This document shows, piece after piece, positions 1-12,764 of a stretch of 64,000 nucleotides of DNA; the stretch's first letter is position 1; each line of letters begins with the position of its first letter. The notes under the pieces are model-generated. The model was given only the letters and a program-made list of their open reading frames with translations. It was not told where the DNA came from and did not search any database. The DNA is from Nilaparvata lugens (taxonomy: Eukaryota; Arthropoda; Insecta; Hemiptera; Delphacidae), in the NCBI RefSeq assembly GCF_014356525.2, contig NC_052505.1, positions 51,464,970 to 51,528,969 of the forward strand. The letters are read 5' to 3'. Made by a program: the position numbers and the translations under genes.

Positions 1-251
1 ATACTCTTTTCTATTTTATTAATGGATGAAATTCATTTATATATTCAGCTCATACTTTGAATTCTGTAGTTTTTTTTACCAAAACTAATTGGGTGAAAGT
101 TTTTTCTAAACAGACGTTTGTGAGATAAATTTGATGCAGCTGTTTCACATCCAACAGAGTTTATGAAAATGGAAATATTTTTTAATTATCAAAACAATAC
201 CATTATTATTTTTATATTTAAAATAAAAATATTATTATAAATATTTATCAA
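1..251. other. AT-rich stretch, no gene seen
   Basis: Very AT-rich sequence with T runs and no open frame of note. I see no repeat or RNA gene. It ends at the run of Ns. Confidence 0.6.
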
Positions 252-351
252 NNNNNNNNNNNNNNNNNNNNNNNNNNNNNNNNNNNNNNNNNNNNNNNNN
301 NNNNNNNNNNNNNNNNNNNNNNNNNNNNNNNNNNNNNNNNNNNNNNNNNNN
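252..351. other. Assembly gap (100 N)
   Basis: One hundred consecutive Ns. The round length suggests a scaffold gap of unknown true size. The LINE fragment to the right runs into it. Confidence 0.98.
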
Positions 352-730
352 TACCATCTCCATTTCGGAGGTTGGCAATCATCATAGCGATTTTTACCTT
401 GTTCACAGCCGCTCTAAATAGGTCATTGGTTGTGCAATTGAACGCTTCCCTCAGGTTTCTCAACCAAGACATTCTCCTGCGTCCCACCGAGCGCTTACCA
501 ACTATTTTACCTTGGATTATGAGGTGCAGAATCATGTACTTGGGTCCTCTCATAATGTGTCCAAGGTAAGTCAACTTTCGTATTTTAATGTCATGAACAA
601 TATCTAGTTGCTTACCCAAACTTCTGAGAACTTCTACGTTCGTGACTCTATCTGTCCACGATATAAGGAGAATCCGCCGGTAGCTCCACATTTCAAATGC
701 TTGAAGTCTGGTCTTAAATGTCTTAGACAT
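352..730 (-). pseudogene. LINE reverse transcriptase, C-terminal fragment
   Basis: About 125 residues read on the minus strand before the frame enters the gap. Motifs such as RLQAFEMWSYRRIL, KLTYLGHIMRG, KRSVGRRRMSWLRNL and IAMMIANLRNGDG are typical of the extreme C-terminus of non-LTR retrotransposon ORF2 proteins widespread in insects. This is the region downstream of the reverse transcriptase domain. No endonuclease or RT core lies upstream, so this is a 5'-truncated copy. Truncation is normal for LINEs. The true 3' end lies in or beyond the gap. Family recognition is from recalled resemblance; the clade is not assigned. Confidence 0.8.
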
Positions 731-869
731 TTAAGGTATAGTAAATACAATAGGAAGCATCCTTCTATGATAAACTTGTCTTTATCATACCATGTAGGAA
801 GTTCATGATGGTTGAGCTCAACAGCCTGATGCCTATATAAATGCTAATTAGCAAGTTCATATATCCAGT

Positions 870-1070
870 ATGGATAAGATAGTATTAGCACAAGAGCTGC
901 ACAAGCAAGCTTGTTAGAACTTCCCAACAAGAAAAGTTACAGTCAAAGGTCTTTATGACCTCTATCAAGCTGACCTTGTTGAGATGATACCATATGCTCA
1001 ACAGAACAAAGGTTATAGATACATAATTACTATTATCAATTGTCTTAGTAAGTTCGCCTTTGCTGTAAGT
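870..1070 (+). pseudogene. Polinton/Maverick-type integrase, N-terminal fragment
   Basis: An ATG at 870 opens a frame with a TAG stop at 915-917. The frame then continues with motifs DLYQADLVEM and NKGYRYIITIINC. These closely match the integrase on the minus strand at 36807-37708 (DLYQADIVDM, NKNFRYILTVINC). The Asp of QAD would be the first acidic residue of the integrase catalytic triad. The second Asp and the Glu are absent because the 11-bp tandem repeat starts at 1071. This is a decayed stub of a Polinton-like element. It is on the opposite strand to, and 1.1 kb from, the Polinton-type ORF at 2167-3062. Confidence 0.75.
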
Positions 1071-1311
1071 GAACAGTGACTGATCAGTGACTGATTAGTG
1101 ACTGAACAGTGACTGAACAGTGACTGATCAGTTACTGATCAGACTGATCAGTGACTGAACAGTGACTGATCAGACTGATCAGTGACTGAACAGTGACTGA
1201 TCAGACTGATCAGTGACTGTTCAGTGACTGATCAATAACTGAACAGTGACTGAACAGTGACTGATCAGTTACTGATCAGACTGATCAGTAATTGAACTGA
1301 CTGACCACTGA
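1071..1311. repeat. 11-bp tandem repeat rich in a CTGATCAG palindrome
   Basis: About 20 copies of an 11-bp unit close to ATCAGTGACTG, with occasional 9-bp variants (ATCAGACTG) and single-base changes. Unit junctions often create the self-complementary ACTGATCAGT. The array directly abuts the truncated integrase. Confidence 0.9.
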
Positions 1312-1443
1312 GTGGACAACCCAATTATGCTATACAGACATGTAACAGGAGGAGTGAGGGTCATTGAGAATATGTCATGTCTGAGCATGGAGTGGGAGTC
1401 ATTGAAAATATCTATCTTCAATACCATTTTGATCTCTAGAGCA

Positions 1444-1595
1444 GCATGACCATGTTGATCTAGAGTCTCTCATGGACATCTTGATCCAGTAGGTCTACCA
1501 TGTACATATTGATCTGGAGTGATAGGCCTCCATGACCATATAGAGTGACAGGTCGTGCATGAGCATCTTGAGCTAGAGTGCTTAATGCTGGCGGA
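1444..1595. repeat. Degenerate ~30-bp tandem repeat
   Basis: Five diverged copies of a unit starting near CATGACCATGTTGATCTAGA: catgaccatgttgatc, catggacatcttgatc, catgtacatattgatc, catgaccatatagag and catgagcatcttgagc. Spacing is about 27-33 bp. No coding sense is evident. Confidence 0.55.
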
Positions 1596-1885
1596 TATTG
1601 GTCATGTGACAGAGGGAGGTGGAGTGGGGGTCGTTGAAATTACAATGCTTAAAGTAAAGTAAGGTGATTTTTTACGTATATGAATTAATGAAACTCTCAA
1701 TCAATGGTTAACACATAAAATGAGGTTTATTTCATACATGTTTACATCATTACATGAGAGTAGTTTTAGACAGTGGATCAGCCAATGAGGGTTTATTTCT
1801 TTATTATCATATTACAATGGTTATACATTCAATATTAGCTGATTGGTGTGATGAGGGCTACTACAAAATTGAAGCCTTCTTGGCC

Positions 1886-2025
1886 TCGGCCGGTGGGATG
1901 CCTGGCGGCGGTGGGGCGACCGGTGGCGGTTGGTGGCGGCCAGCAGTGGCCGGCGGCGGCCGGACGACTGGCGGCGGCTGGATGACTGGCGGCGGGGTGA
2001 CTGGTATTGGTGGACCAGTCTACCC
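1886..2025. repeat. GGC-rich low-complexity/minisatellite tract
   Basis: Repeats of (T/C)GGCGGCGG and GGATGACTGGCGGCGG units, very GC-rich within AT-rich surroundings. Its composition resembles the 21-bp array at 2183-2670, suggesting a common origin. Both strands are open only because of the repeat. Confidence 0.7.
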
Positions 2026-2166
2026 ACTACATACAAAAAAAAAAATATATATATCCTCTGTTTCTGTTGATACTGACCTTTACCGCCTTGGATTTGATCT
2101 TGGAACCTCCAACTTGGGAAGCTGACTTGCTAACCACTACACCATAGAGGATTCATGTTTAAAGAC

Positions 2167-3062
<896 letters not shown>

Positions 3063-3302
3063 CCTCCAGGACAACAAACTCGTCCATGGAGTTTGCTGTT
3101 TGCTGACATCGTACAGCTTTGCTCATCTGGAACAATGCAAAACAATATTGTATTAGTATGGTATGCAGTATTCAACTCTATATATAAATCACTATCAACA
3201 GATGTGGGGGATGAAGGTGGTGAATTGGTATCTAGGATCGTGGGTCGAGGATGGAGGTTCGTAGGTGTTTATGTTCTAGGGATGATGGTCCGGAGCTGTA
3301 TG

Positions 3303-3790
3303 GTGGGGTGGGGATGGGGGAATGTGAATGGGGGTCTAGGATCTACTTTGTGATTATACAGTTTTTAGGTTAGGATTAATTACAACCATGTGAATGGAGG
3401 TCTAGGATCTACTTATGGGGATGGGTGGGGATGGGGGAATGTGAATGGGGGTCTAGGATCTACTTTGTGATTATACGGTTTTTAGGTTAGGATGAATTAC
3501 AACCATGTGAATGGAGGTCTAGGATCTACTTATGGGGATGGGTGGGGATAGGGGAATGTGAATGGGGGTCTAGGATCTACTTTGTGATTATACGGTTTTT
3601 AGGTTAGGATGAATTACAACCATGTGAATGGAGGTCTAGGATCTACTTATGGGGATGGGTGGGGATGGGGGAATGTGAATGGGGGTCTAGGATCTACTTT
3701 GTAATTATACGTTTTTTAGGTTAGGATGAATTACAACCATGTGAATGGAGGTCTAGGATCTACTTTATGATTATACGTTTTTTAGGTTAG
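3303..3790. repeat. 117-bp tandem repeat with G-rich core
   Basis: The anchor AATGTGAATGGGGGTCTAGG recurs at 3321, 3438, 3555 and 3672, exactly 117 bp apart. A partial extra unit follows. Each full unit contains a second, related half (AATGGAGGTCTAGGATC) and a cluster of four G-runs. No coding potential is recognised. Confidence 0.95.
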
Positions 3791-4279
3791 GATGGATTAC
3801 AACCATCAACTCAAAGTTCCTAATTCACAATAAAACTCTTAACTTGTATGTATTGGAACCTAATTCATAATTACACTAGTCATTTTTGAATATGTCATTT
3901 ACTCTATGTATTGGAACCCAATTCATAATTAAACTTGTCATTTTCGAATTTAAGTCATTTTAGAATTTAATTGTCAGTCTCAAACCATCTACTTCAAAAT
4001 TCTACTCTTTTGGACTTAATTGTTGAATCATGAATATAATATAAATATATATATAACTATAAAATGCAATGGTACTTACTCTTGATGTTGATAAAGATGG
4101 AAGTAATCCAAAACCAATACGCCGAAATCACACACACGTACTGGTGGTACACACATGTACTGACGGCACAACTGCACTAGACACAATGTCCCACTCCTTG
4201 TAGAACACCTCCTTTTACACCCCAGTTCGGGATCCGGAGGGAATTTTTCTCCCTTTTTTCCCTTTTTTTCCCATTTATT
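3791..4279. other. Non-coding AT-rich stretch
   Basis: No supported gene. A short imperfect duplication (TGTATTGGAACC(T/C)AATTCATAATTA at about 3849 and 3917) and a pyrimidine-rich tail (CCCTTTTTTCCC pattern near 4250) are the only structures seen. Confidence 0.5.
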
Positions 4280-4442
4280 CCCGATTTTATGTGTTTTTTT
4301 TTTTAATTTTTTTTTTAATTTTTTAATTTTTTTTTTAATTTTTTTTTATTTTTTTTTTAATTTTTTTTAAATTTTTTTTTTATTTTTTTTTAATTTTTTT
4401 TTTAATTTTAATTTTTTTTTTAATTTTTTTTATTTTTTTTTT
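4280..4442. repeat. T/A low-complexity tract
   Basis: T runs interrupted by AA every 6-14 bases over about 160 bp, directly followed by the 30-bp minisatellite. Confidence 0.9.
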
Positions 4443-4820
4443 TGGTGACCTTGAGGTTAGGGTGGTTGACCTGGATGACTTTGAGGTTAGGGTGGTTGAC
4501 CTGGATGACCTTGAGGTAGGTGTGGTTGACCTGGATGACCTTGAGGTAGGTGTGGTTGACCTAGATGACCTTGAGGTGGGTGTGGTTGACCTGGATGACC
4601 TTGAGGTGGGTGTGGTTGACCTGGATGACCTTGAGGTAGGTGTGGTTGACCTAGATGACCTTGAGGTGGGTGTGGTTGACCTGGATGACCTTGAGGTTGG
4701 GGTTGGTTGACCTGGATGACCTTGAGGTTGGGGTGGTTGACCTGGATGACCTTGAGGTTGGGGTGGTTGACCTTGATGACCTTGAGGTTGGGGGTGGTTG
4801 ACCTGGATGACCTTGAGGTA
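4443..4820. repeat. 30-bp minisatellite (about 12 copies)
   Basis: Unit close to GGTTGACCTGGATGACCTTG followed by AGGTTGGGGT. Single-base indels change register near 4700 and 4790. The plus strand reads V-D-L-D-D-L-E-V-G-V repeats. The open frames on both strands are by-products of the repeat. Confidence 0.95.
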
Positions 4821-4860
4821 AAGGGCGACTCTGGCACACTTGTGTGCCAGAGTCACCCTT
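4821..4860. repeat. 40-bp near-perfect palindrome
   Basis: AAGGGCGACTCTGGCACAC is followed by TT and its inverted copy GTGTGCCAGAGTCACCCTT. The arms are 19 bp with one mismatch. The next bases, 4861-4878, form a second small inverted repeat (GTATAT-N6-ATATAC). Confidence 0.95.
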
Positions 4861-5126
4861 GTATATCTACTTATATACAAAAGACTAAGTATTTTGTATG
4901 CTACATTTTGACAATACAGTGGTGAGCTGGGCCTATAGAAATAGATGACATCTATTATTATGGCTGGGCCGGGCAGTAGGGGTGCGGCGCTAACGTTGCT
5001 CCTCTCAATATTGTTTTTGTTGCTAAATAAAGAAAAGAAACTCGTTCTTTGCATTCTCGTATGAGTGGCATTCTCATCCCTCATGTCAGTTTCAGAGGGA
5101 AGTTTGCCAAGTTCGGACGTGCGTGG

Positions 5127-5218
5127 TAGACTTTTCGTAGTGAAGCACGTGGTAGATTTTTCGTAATTTTTCGTTGTGAAGCACGTGGTAGATTTTTCGT
5201 AATTTTTTGTAGTGAAGC
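5127..5218. repeat. 39-bp tandem repeat upstream of the long ORF
   Basis: About 2.5 copies of a unit containing GTGAAGCACGTGGTAGATTT then TTCGTAATTTTT. It ends right where the first coding trace of the next gene begins. Confidence 0.8.
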
Positions 5219-8200
5219 ATGAATCGGACTTGAATTGTTCAATTTGTGGTAACAAACTAGATGACAATATTGTAGTTGTAAAGAATGGAATCAATGCTAT
5301 TTCTGAAGCCAGCAAAAAAGAAGAGACAGTTTACATGAAAAACTACGAGGAAAGAGTACTATTAAATTACACAAGTTATGTAGGCAACAATACACAAGAC
5401 CTTCGAGTATTCAAGCAGCTATAAAGACACTAGATGAACAAAATGAACCCAGTACATCAACCACTGGAGTTACTCGTAGAACCCATCAGGACAATTTTGA
5501 TTTTAAGTTGTGTTGTTTTATTTGTGGATAATCAGCAAATTACAGCTCTAAAATTCCAACTCAATATAGAAAACCATTTCACGAAGTAACGACGATCGAG
5601 TTCAAAGAAAGTTTTTTACAAAAGTGCAACGTTAGGAGTGACATATGGGGTGGAAATGTAAAAGCCCGACTTCTAAGTGCAATAGACTTAGTAGCAGCAG
5701 AAGCGCGCTATCACAAACATTGCTACACAGAATTTACTAAATCTAAACCGATTGAAACACAAAAAGGTAGACCTCAAACCAAATTAGCTTCTACATTTAC
5801 CAAAGTATGTAACTATATAGAAAACAATGATGAGTGCCAATATACTATAAAAGAAGTTCAGGATATTTTTAAATCTTTAGCTGATGATGATGCTGCTTAT
5901 TCTGACAAACACTTAGGAAAGCTTCTCCAAGAGCATTTCAAAGAGAGACTAACATTAACAAATGTTTCTGGTAAAAAGAATGTTTTCTGCCTTACTGACA
6001 ATGTGCATAAAATTGTGGACAATTGGTATAGAAACAGGGTTCTTGATCTAGAAGAAGAGAAGAAGAGGATTGTTTCAGCTGCTGCCTCATTAATAAGAGG
6101 AGACATACAAAGGAAAACCTATGACTTCAATTCGTATCCAGATTTGGAAACAATTAAATCAGGTGGAAAAAATCTCATCCCCGAGACTCTTGAAATGTTC
6201 ATGTCACAGGTTACAAAAAAGAGGAATTCAATTGAATCACAAAAAGTCAATAAGAAATGTATTGTTATAAGTCATGCTATAATATCTGCTGTGAGACCAA
6301 GATCGTTCCTTTCACCTATACAGACAAGCCTAGCTTTGACTTTACATCGACTGTATGGTTCTAAACATTTAATAAACATGTTGTCTTCAATGGGAGTGTG
6401 TGCATTATACAACGAAGCTTCGACTTACATAACGTCACTAATCAGTGCTGGTTCCCCAATTATTGAACCTGATGGATTTCTTCAACACGTTTTTGACAAT
6501 GCCGACGTAAATATTCGAACCTTAGATGGACTAGGAACTTTTCATTCCATGGGAGGCATTCAGTGCATCACACCAGGTTCTTGTGTCCAAACTCAAACTA
6601 TTGTGAAGAGGATTTCAAGTGGATCATTTCAAAACATTGAAAGTATTCGTGAGTATGTGTATCCAATGAAGAAAAGAAATGCTGGTCTGTCTAACATGAT
6701 CATTGAAGACTTGGATAAACTGAAAGAAGTTGGAAGTGTGTCATGTTTACCTTCAGAATATTTGCATCCCCTCAACTTCGTATGGCTTTCTCATGTACAC
6801 TCACAGCCTGGGTGGAGTGGATTTATGACCAACCTAATGACAAACTCAGCAGAATGTCAAACAACATACATTATGGCAGTACCATTTATTAATTTGGATC
6901 CCAGCAATATGTCAACCATCTACACAGCATTGCTTTTTGCAGCTGACCAAAGTAAGAAACAAAATCAAACCTGTATTGTTACATTTGATCAGCCTCTTTT
7001 CTTAAAAGCTATGGATATAGTAGGTGCCTCTGATAAAGACAGTAAAATATCGAAAACTGTTGTCCGTTTGGGAGGATTTCATTTACTGATGTCTTATATG
7101 GGAGCTATTGGGAAGATTATGGAAGGAAGTGGTCTAAAAGATCTCTGGGGCACAGTGTATGGAAAAGCTACAGTAAGTCATATGATGAATGGGCATGCTT
7201 ATGACAGATGTCTTCGAGCATTTACACTAACAGTAGCAGCTCTAATGAACATTGCTAGAGAGCAGTTTCCTGATATCCAACACTGTTTTGATGAAGTTGA
7301 TGAAGTATGTAGAAAAATTATTTCAGGAGAAATACAAAACATGCATTAGAGAACCCCTTGCTATTAGAAAGACTCAATCAATTGGATGATTGTATGAAAA
7401 CCATTGAAAAGACAAGCAGGACAGCTAAGTTGTGGCTGCAGCTTTTTCACACTATAGATTTAGCTCTTAATTTTGTGTATGCTGAGAGGACAGGAGATTG
7501 GATTATGCATTTAAAATGCACAACAGATATGCTTCCATATTTCCATGCATCAGGCCACTTGCCTTATGCAAAGTCTGCACATATTTATGCCCAAGAAATG
7601 ACCAAAATAACTGAAAAACTCTCTGAAAAAGAATTGGATCTTTTCATCAACAAGGGATATTTTACTGTGAAAAGAACAACAAGATACTGGTCAGGAACAT
7701 GGACAGACATGTGCATAGAGCAATGTCTGATGAGGCCAATGAAATCTGTAGGAGGACTCACTCATGGAAGGGGAATGAATGAAAGTACTGTGAATAAATG
7801 GATTCTTGGGACACCATACTTCATAAAGATTAATGAAGCATTAGAGGAGTTCTTAGACATTTCTATCACCTACAGTGAACAACATGTTGAGCTGAGAAAG
7901 TCAAGAAAACTCAGAGACCAAGCTGATATTGATCACCACATGGTTCAGACAACACAATCCATTAAATAAGGAATCTGGAGAGCTAGTTTCATTATCATCT
8001 GGTTTCATCAGTGATGAGTCAGTCAACTGTGACCAAGCCTATGACATAGGTTGTGCTGCTATGGAGACAATGGTAGGAAAATCATTTGGGAAACTGACAT
8101 TAAAAAGAAAGGACATGGTTAAGACCCAACTAGCACACAAATTAGTTAAAGTCAGATCCAAAGAAATACCAGTCAACTCTCAACAGCTCTTCAATAGAAT

Positions 8201-9596
8201 ACTCTGTGTGTGTCATAGCTCTCAAAAATTGAAATTGTATCTTGAATATGAACTGTCTTCACATCCACCATCTCTCTTCGACAATGTTTCACTAAGAGAA
8301 GGAACTAAATCATCTATCCTGAAAGTGTTTCAAGATGCTGTAATAGAGGAAGAAGAAATTGATCAAACAAATTTATGTGTGATTATTGATGGAGGATTTC
8401 TCCTTCATTATGTTCCCTGGCCACAAGACTCCACTTATGGAAATATCATACACATTTATCGAAAATATGTTGTAGAAAACTTTGGAGAAAATGTAACGGT
8501 TGTATTTGATGGCTATCCAGAAGACTGTACAACTGAACAAGAAGAGCAGAATAGAAGAGCAGCAAAAAAATCCTCAAATGACATAGATTTTGACAGGAAC
8601 ACAAAATGCTTAACATCAAAGGAAGAATTTTTAGGCAACAGAAGAAACAAGAAGAAGCTTATATTTTCAGTTTCTGAAGAGCTTATAAGTTCAAATATCA
8701 ATACAATTGTTGCAAAAGACGATGCTGATATTTCCATTGTGACGACTGGAATAGAGGAGCTGAAGAGACACAAAACTGTTATGTTGTATAGTACAGACAC
8801 TGATTTGTTGATACTGTTGATAGCTCTTGCCTCTGAGAATCAAGAAATCTACTTCTGCAAACAGATAACAGGAAGATTGCATGGAAAAGTGTTCTACAGC
8901 ATTTCAAAGATAATAGATAAGGTGAAAAATACAAGGAAGCTTTTACTGTTTGCTTATGCAATAACAGGCTGTGATACAACTTCTTCTTTTTTCGGCCTTG
9001 GAAAAATAAAATCTTTAGAAATTGTTCAAAAATCAGAAGAAGCTCAAAGACAAGCATCAGTGTTCATTTGTGAAAATTCATCTAAAGAAGAACTGAAAAG
9101 AAATGGTGAAGATTTTATTCTGAATTTGTATGGCCAGAAAAAGCACACAAGCCTCAATGAAGCACGTTACTTCATGTTTACAAAACTAGCAAGAAAATCA
9201 AAACTCAGATCTAATTTTGATCTTGCTAAGCTTCCTCCAACGTCTGAAGCTGCACATCAACATATATTTAGAGTGTATTTGCAAGTGCAGACATGGCTTG
9301 GAAATAGAATGGATGCTTCAGATTGGGGCTGGAAGATGGAAATGGTGAAGAAAAATGGTGATCACAAGAAAAGTTTAAAACCGGTACAAAGCCCCATACC
9401 CTTTGCACCTGATGACCTTCTGCACCTTGTGTCTTGTAGCTGTAAGACATCATGTCTTAAATATTGTGGGTGTCGGAAAGTGGGACTTGATTGCTCTGCC
9501 ATGTGTGAGCACTGTGATGGTCTTTCTTGCGAAAATAGTCCTAATATTGATGAAATTATTGATCACGAGATTGAATTGGATTGTCAAGAAAAGTAA
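5212..9596 (+). pseudogene. FEN/XPG-like nuclease protein with C-terminal CXC cysteine motif (frameshifted)
   Basis: One long coding trace is broken by frameshifts near 5400, 7345 and 7950 and an in-frame TAA at 5529. It begins with a CX2C zinc-finger-like segment (NCSICGNKL). A large middle part follows whose function I do not recognise (motif HAIISAVRPRSFLSPIQTSL). The last frame, 7929-9596, shows features I read as a PIN/FEN-XPG-type nuclease: IIDGGFLLHY, VVFDGYPED, AKDDADISIV, YSTDTDLLILLI and AITGCDTTSSF, i.e. spaced Asp/Glu residues as in metal-dependent flap nucleases. It ends with a cysteine cluster resembling the Tesmin/TSO1 CXC motif (SCSCKTSCLKYCGCRK). I recall this protein type as highly multi-copy in hemipterans, hymenopterans and cnidarians, so a mobile-element origin is plausible. 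No introns or element ends are visible. Function is inferred only. Confidence 0.65.
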
Positions 9597-9598
9597 AA

Positions 9599-9791
9599 GA
9601 AGGAAGAGAAGGAGAAGAAGAAGAAGAAGAAGAAGAAGAAGAAGAAAAGAAGAAGAAGAAGAAGAAGAAGAAGAAGAAGAAAAGGAAATGAGGAGGAGGA
9701 GGAAGAAGAGAAGAGGAAGAAGAGGAGGAGGGGAGGAGAAGAGAAGAGGAAGAAGAGGAGGAGGGGAGGAGAAGGAAAAAGAGGGAGAGTG
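9599..9791. repeat. GAA/GGA purine microsatellite
   Basis: Imperfect (GAA)n grading into GAGGA repeats, starting a few bases after the stop of the CXC protein. Open frames across it are composed only of K/E/R or their complement and are not counted as genes. Confidence 0.95.
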
Positions 9792-12764
9792 ATTTTGAGA
9801 GAATGACTATTGTATATAGTGTGAATATTAATTTAAGTGGTGGGTGGGCGGTCCGTGATGGTGTTTGACACCTGCCGGTTCGAGCCAGTCCGGGACACGG
9901 CGGGTCCATAGGTGGTGGATGATGGAACAACCCTAAATGAGGGTTAGGAATAATCCCCCGAACCAAAACTGGCTCTCTTTATATGCTTTTGAAATGCTTC
10001 TACTGCCAAACACTGAGATCTAATTTTGGGGGTTGAGGGACCCCCTCTACCCCCCTTCTTCATGGTTTAATGAGCTTGGTAGTATCAAATTTGAGCTAAG
10101 CGCCCAAAAATACATATAAAACAACTGAAGAAAGATTTTCCGTCCGAGTGAATGTGTTAATCATATAACATGCAATAATAATGATGATGATGAAGGGTTG
10201 CGTCAAAGTGTAGCGCGTTGCTATTCCCCCTCCTAACGCAATATTTCTTATCGTTGGTATGCTGAATTATACATCGTTGGATTGAGACAGAATAGATCTA
10301 TAACCTTTGTTGGAGGCTTTTCTCGATAAAATGGCATACAAGAAAGTTAATTGAGAAATAATAAAAAATTTAGTTGTAAAAATGCAGTTGTATAAAATTT
10401 TTTTAGATATATTTATTTTTATCAGGATAACTGTTGAGTTTATCGTGAAAGTGAATAGAATCATCATTTTAGACTATTATATTACCAACCATTTGAAAAA
10501 AAATCAACTCTATCCGATGATTGGTACCTGAGATATCGCGTTTGTAGTAACTACCTGTTTTTCCAACTTCAAAGGGGGGTGGGGGGGAAGCAAGAGGGGG
10601 AACTTTGGGGACTTTTGTGTACAAACTTCTCTTATACCAATATAACATTGGGTAAAGTTTCAGCTTTTCACTAATTAGTTCCGACACAAAACCTTTATTG
10701 ACTGGGCTAAATATAGTATCATGAGAAAACATATAATTTATTTCATTTAATCCAAAAAGTTCTAGAGAGTTGGTCTTCTAAATTCAAAATGTAAGTTATA
10801 CGCCTTGAAAAAATGCATAATATTGTTACTCTTCAACAATTTAATCAAATCTTGGCTATTGCAGAATAATTTGATGTACAGAAGATTAAGAAATTTAATG
10901 CAAAAAATTGCACCCCTCTGGCCAAAGATATGTGTACTTCTCAAAATACAATTTTAAATGATTTATTAAAAACATAAAGCACCCTTTATTTAGCCTATAT
11001 GAAATATTCAAAATATTTTGAAAGAATGGCCGGTTTCAGCTTATTCTAGCCATTTTCAAGTTCAAATGAAAAAATAAGTAAATAAGTATTGACTAATTTA
11101 TGTGCATATAAGACTATCCTCCATATTATTTTCTATTTATTGGTTTGCATGATTTTATTAAAAATGGGATCATCTAAATTGTAATATTACATTTTTTCTC
11201 GATTAAAATCGAATCTTCAATTCAAGATCTATAAAACTTGATAGTAAATATCAGAGTAATCGAGATGTGGACAACTTTTCAACTGAGAATTTATCGTAAA
11301 TAATTGTGTTGCACATTCCATGGTATCACCGAAACTGAGTTAACAGAATTAACAGATAAATAGATCATTATAAATATAGAGGATATATAAATTTAAAATA
11401 ACAGTTTCAAAATAAAGTTTTATTGAGAACAAATGTAAAATGTAAATTCTAAACTTGTAATTTATAATTTTTTGGAATTTAATATCGGTGACGTGTTCAC
11501 GACGTCGACACTGGTTTTGAGGTGGGGCTTTACTCTGTACTTGTTAGTTCTTCTCTCTAAAAAATGGTGGCTGGCTATGTGTTCTGGTTTTGTGTTCTCT
11601 GAATATTTTTCTGTTTAATTGAATTTTTAATGTTTCAAATTGAGTTTTGAACAGTTTTATGGTGTTCTAATTTTGTATAAAATTGTTTTGTGTGTCTACA
11701 AGCCTTTAGCCATTGTTTTTCAACTATATAAATGGATAAGTATTTAGCTTGTAATGATGTTAGATGCTTAAGTGTGTAAGGTATTGTTTTGTGGATTTGT
11801 GTTGTATATTGCCAAAATACTTCTGAAGATTATAAGTTGGTTTGCTCTGAAAACTGGATTTCTCATTCATAAGCAATAGATCCATTCATAGTTTATCAAG
11901 AATCTACCATTTAAGAGCCGATAACTTCCTTTAGGTTAATAGGTGTGAAATGCTATCCAACCTATTTAGGAGAAATTGGTAGCACGCCAAAATCGAATTG
12001 AATGATATTTATTAGTTTATTACTATTTAATTTTTTCTGTAGTGTAGATATGAAATCTTCTTTCACATTGATTTAATTTACTGCTTTTGCTTCCAATGTT
12101 TAAAATCTTCATATTAGCATTCATATCAATATATCTATGGTTTTCTTCTATCAAGTGCTCAACAAGGCTGATTATTGAGTAGTATTTTTTATTTTAGAGC
12201 TCGAATGTGCTCCTGGAAAAAATAAATAAAGGAAGCTTTATGTTTTCAATGACTCTTATAAGTAGCCCATGCAAATGAAGTAATTTTGAATGGATATTCA
12301 AAATACAATACATGGATATAATGGAATTCAAGATGAGTTCAATAATGAATTTTAAATTTAATAAAAGATCAATTACTTATTCTTGACAATATATTTCTTA
12401 TTGCTTTTGGCCATCATCAATAAATAGTTGCTACTGGTGAAGAGTTGCAAAGCATCTTTGCAATCAACATTCAAATTGAAATAATTTGAATTCTAATAAA
12501 TCATTCTAGTAAATCATTCTTGAAATTCTAGTAGATCATTAGTTCATTATTTCTTATGAGATTCAAAGATGCTCTGCTCCTCTCATCTCTTCACTTATCA
12601 TTCATCACAGAAAAAACCCATTCCACAAATGCTGAAGTGGCAGGGATAGAGAGTAAATATGAAACCACTTTATACAAATTCTTGAACTCATCAGCATCAC
12701 ATGCACTGAAAAAATGTAGCCAATATTTAGTTTAAGTCTGACAGTCTCCACCAATCAACTAATC
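9792..12764. other. Non-coding region
   Basis: About 3 kb of AT-rich DNA with no coding region that I can support. It includes a GC-rich patch at about 9838-9965 with a polymerase III B-box-like GGTTCGAGCC at 9877, and the dispersed repeat listed at 10395-10725. The open frames near 10267-10944 show no recognisable motif. Confidence 0.6.
10395..10725 (+). repeat. Dispersed non-coding repeat, copy 1
   Basis: Shares blocks in the same order and orientation with 63520-63850: CTCTATCCGATGATTGGT, TACCTG followed by a TTTTTC/CAACTT stretch, GGGACTTTTG-like, TTCAGCTTTT, and a long exact match AACCTTTATTGACTGGGCTA (about 10691 and 63821). Intervening bases are diverged. No ORF is conserved between copies. 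Confidence 0.7.

Noticed and set aside
1754..2125. Gly-rich protein ORF
   Set aside because: Glycine content comes from the GGC repeat; flanking residues show no start context or domain.
4380..5315. Minus-strand ORFs across the 30-bp minisatellite (S-R-S-S-R-S-T-T-P-T type)
   Set aside because: Several frames are open at once because of repeat register. Composition changes with each indel and no domain is present.
9838..9965. tRNA-derived SINE or tRNA gene
   Set aside because: GGTTCGAGCC fits a B box, but I could not find an A box at the right distance, a cloverleaf, or a second copy.
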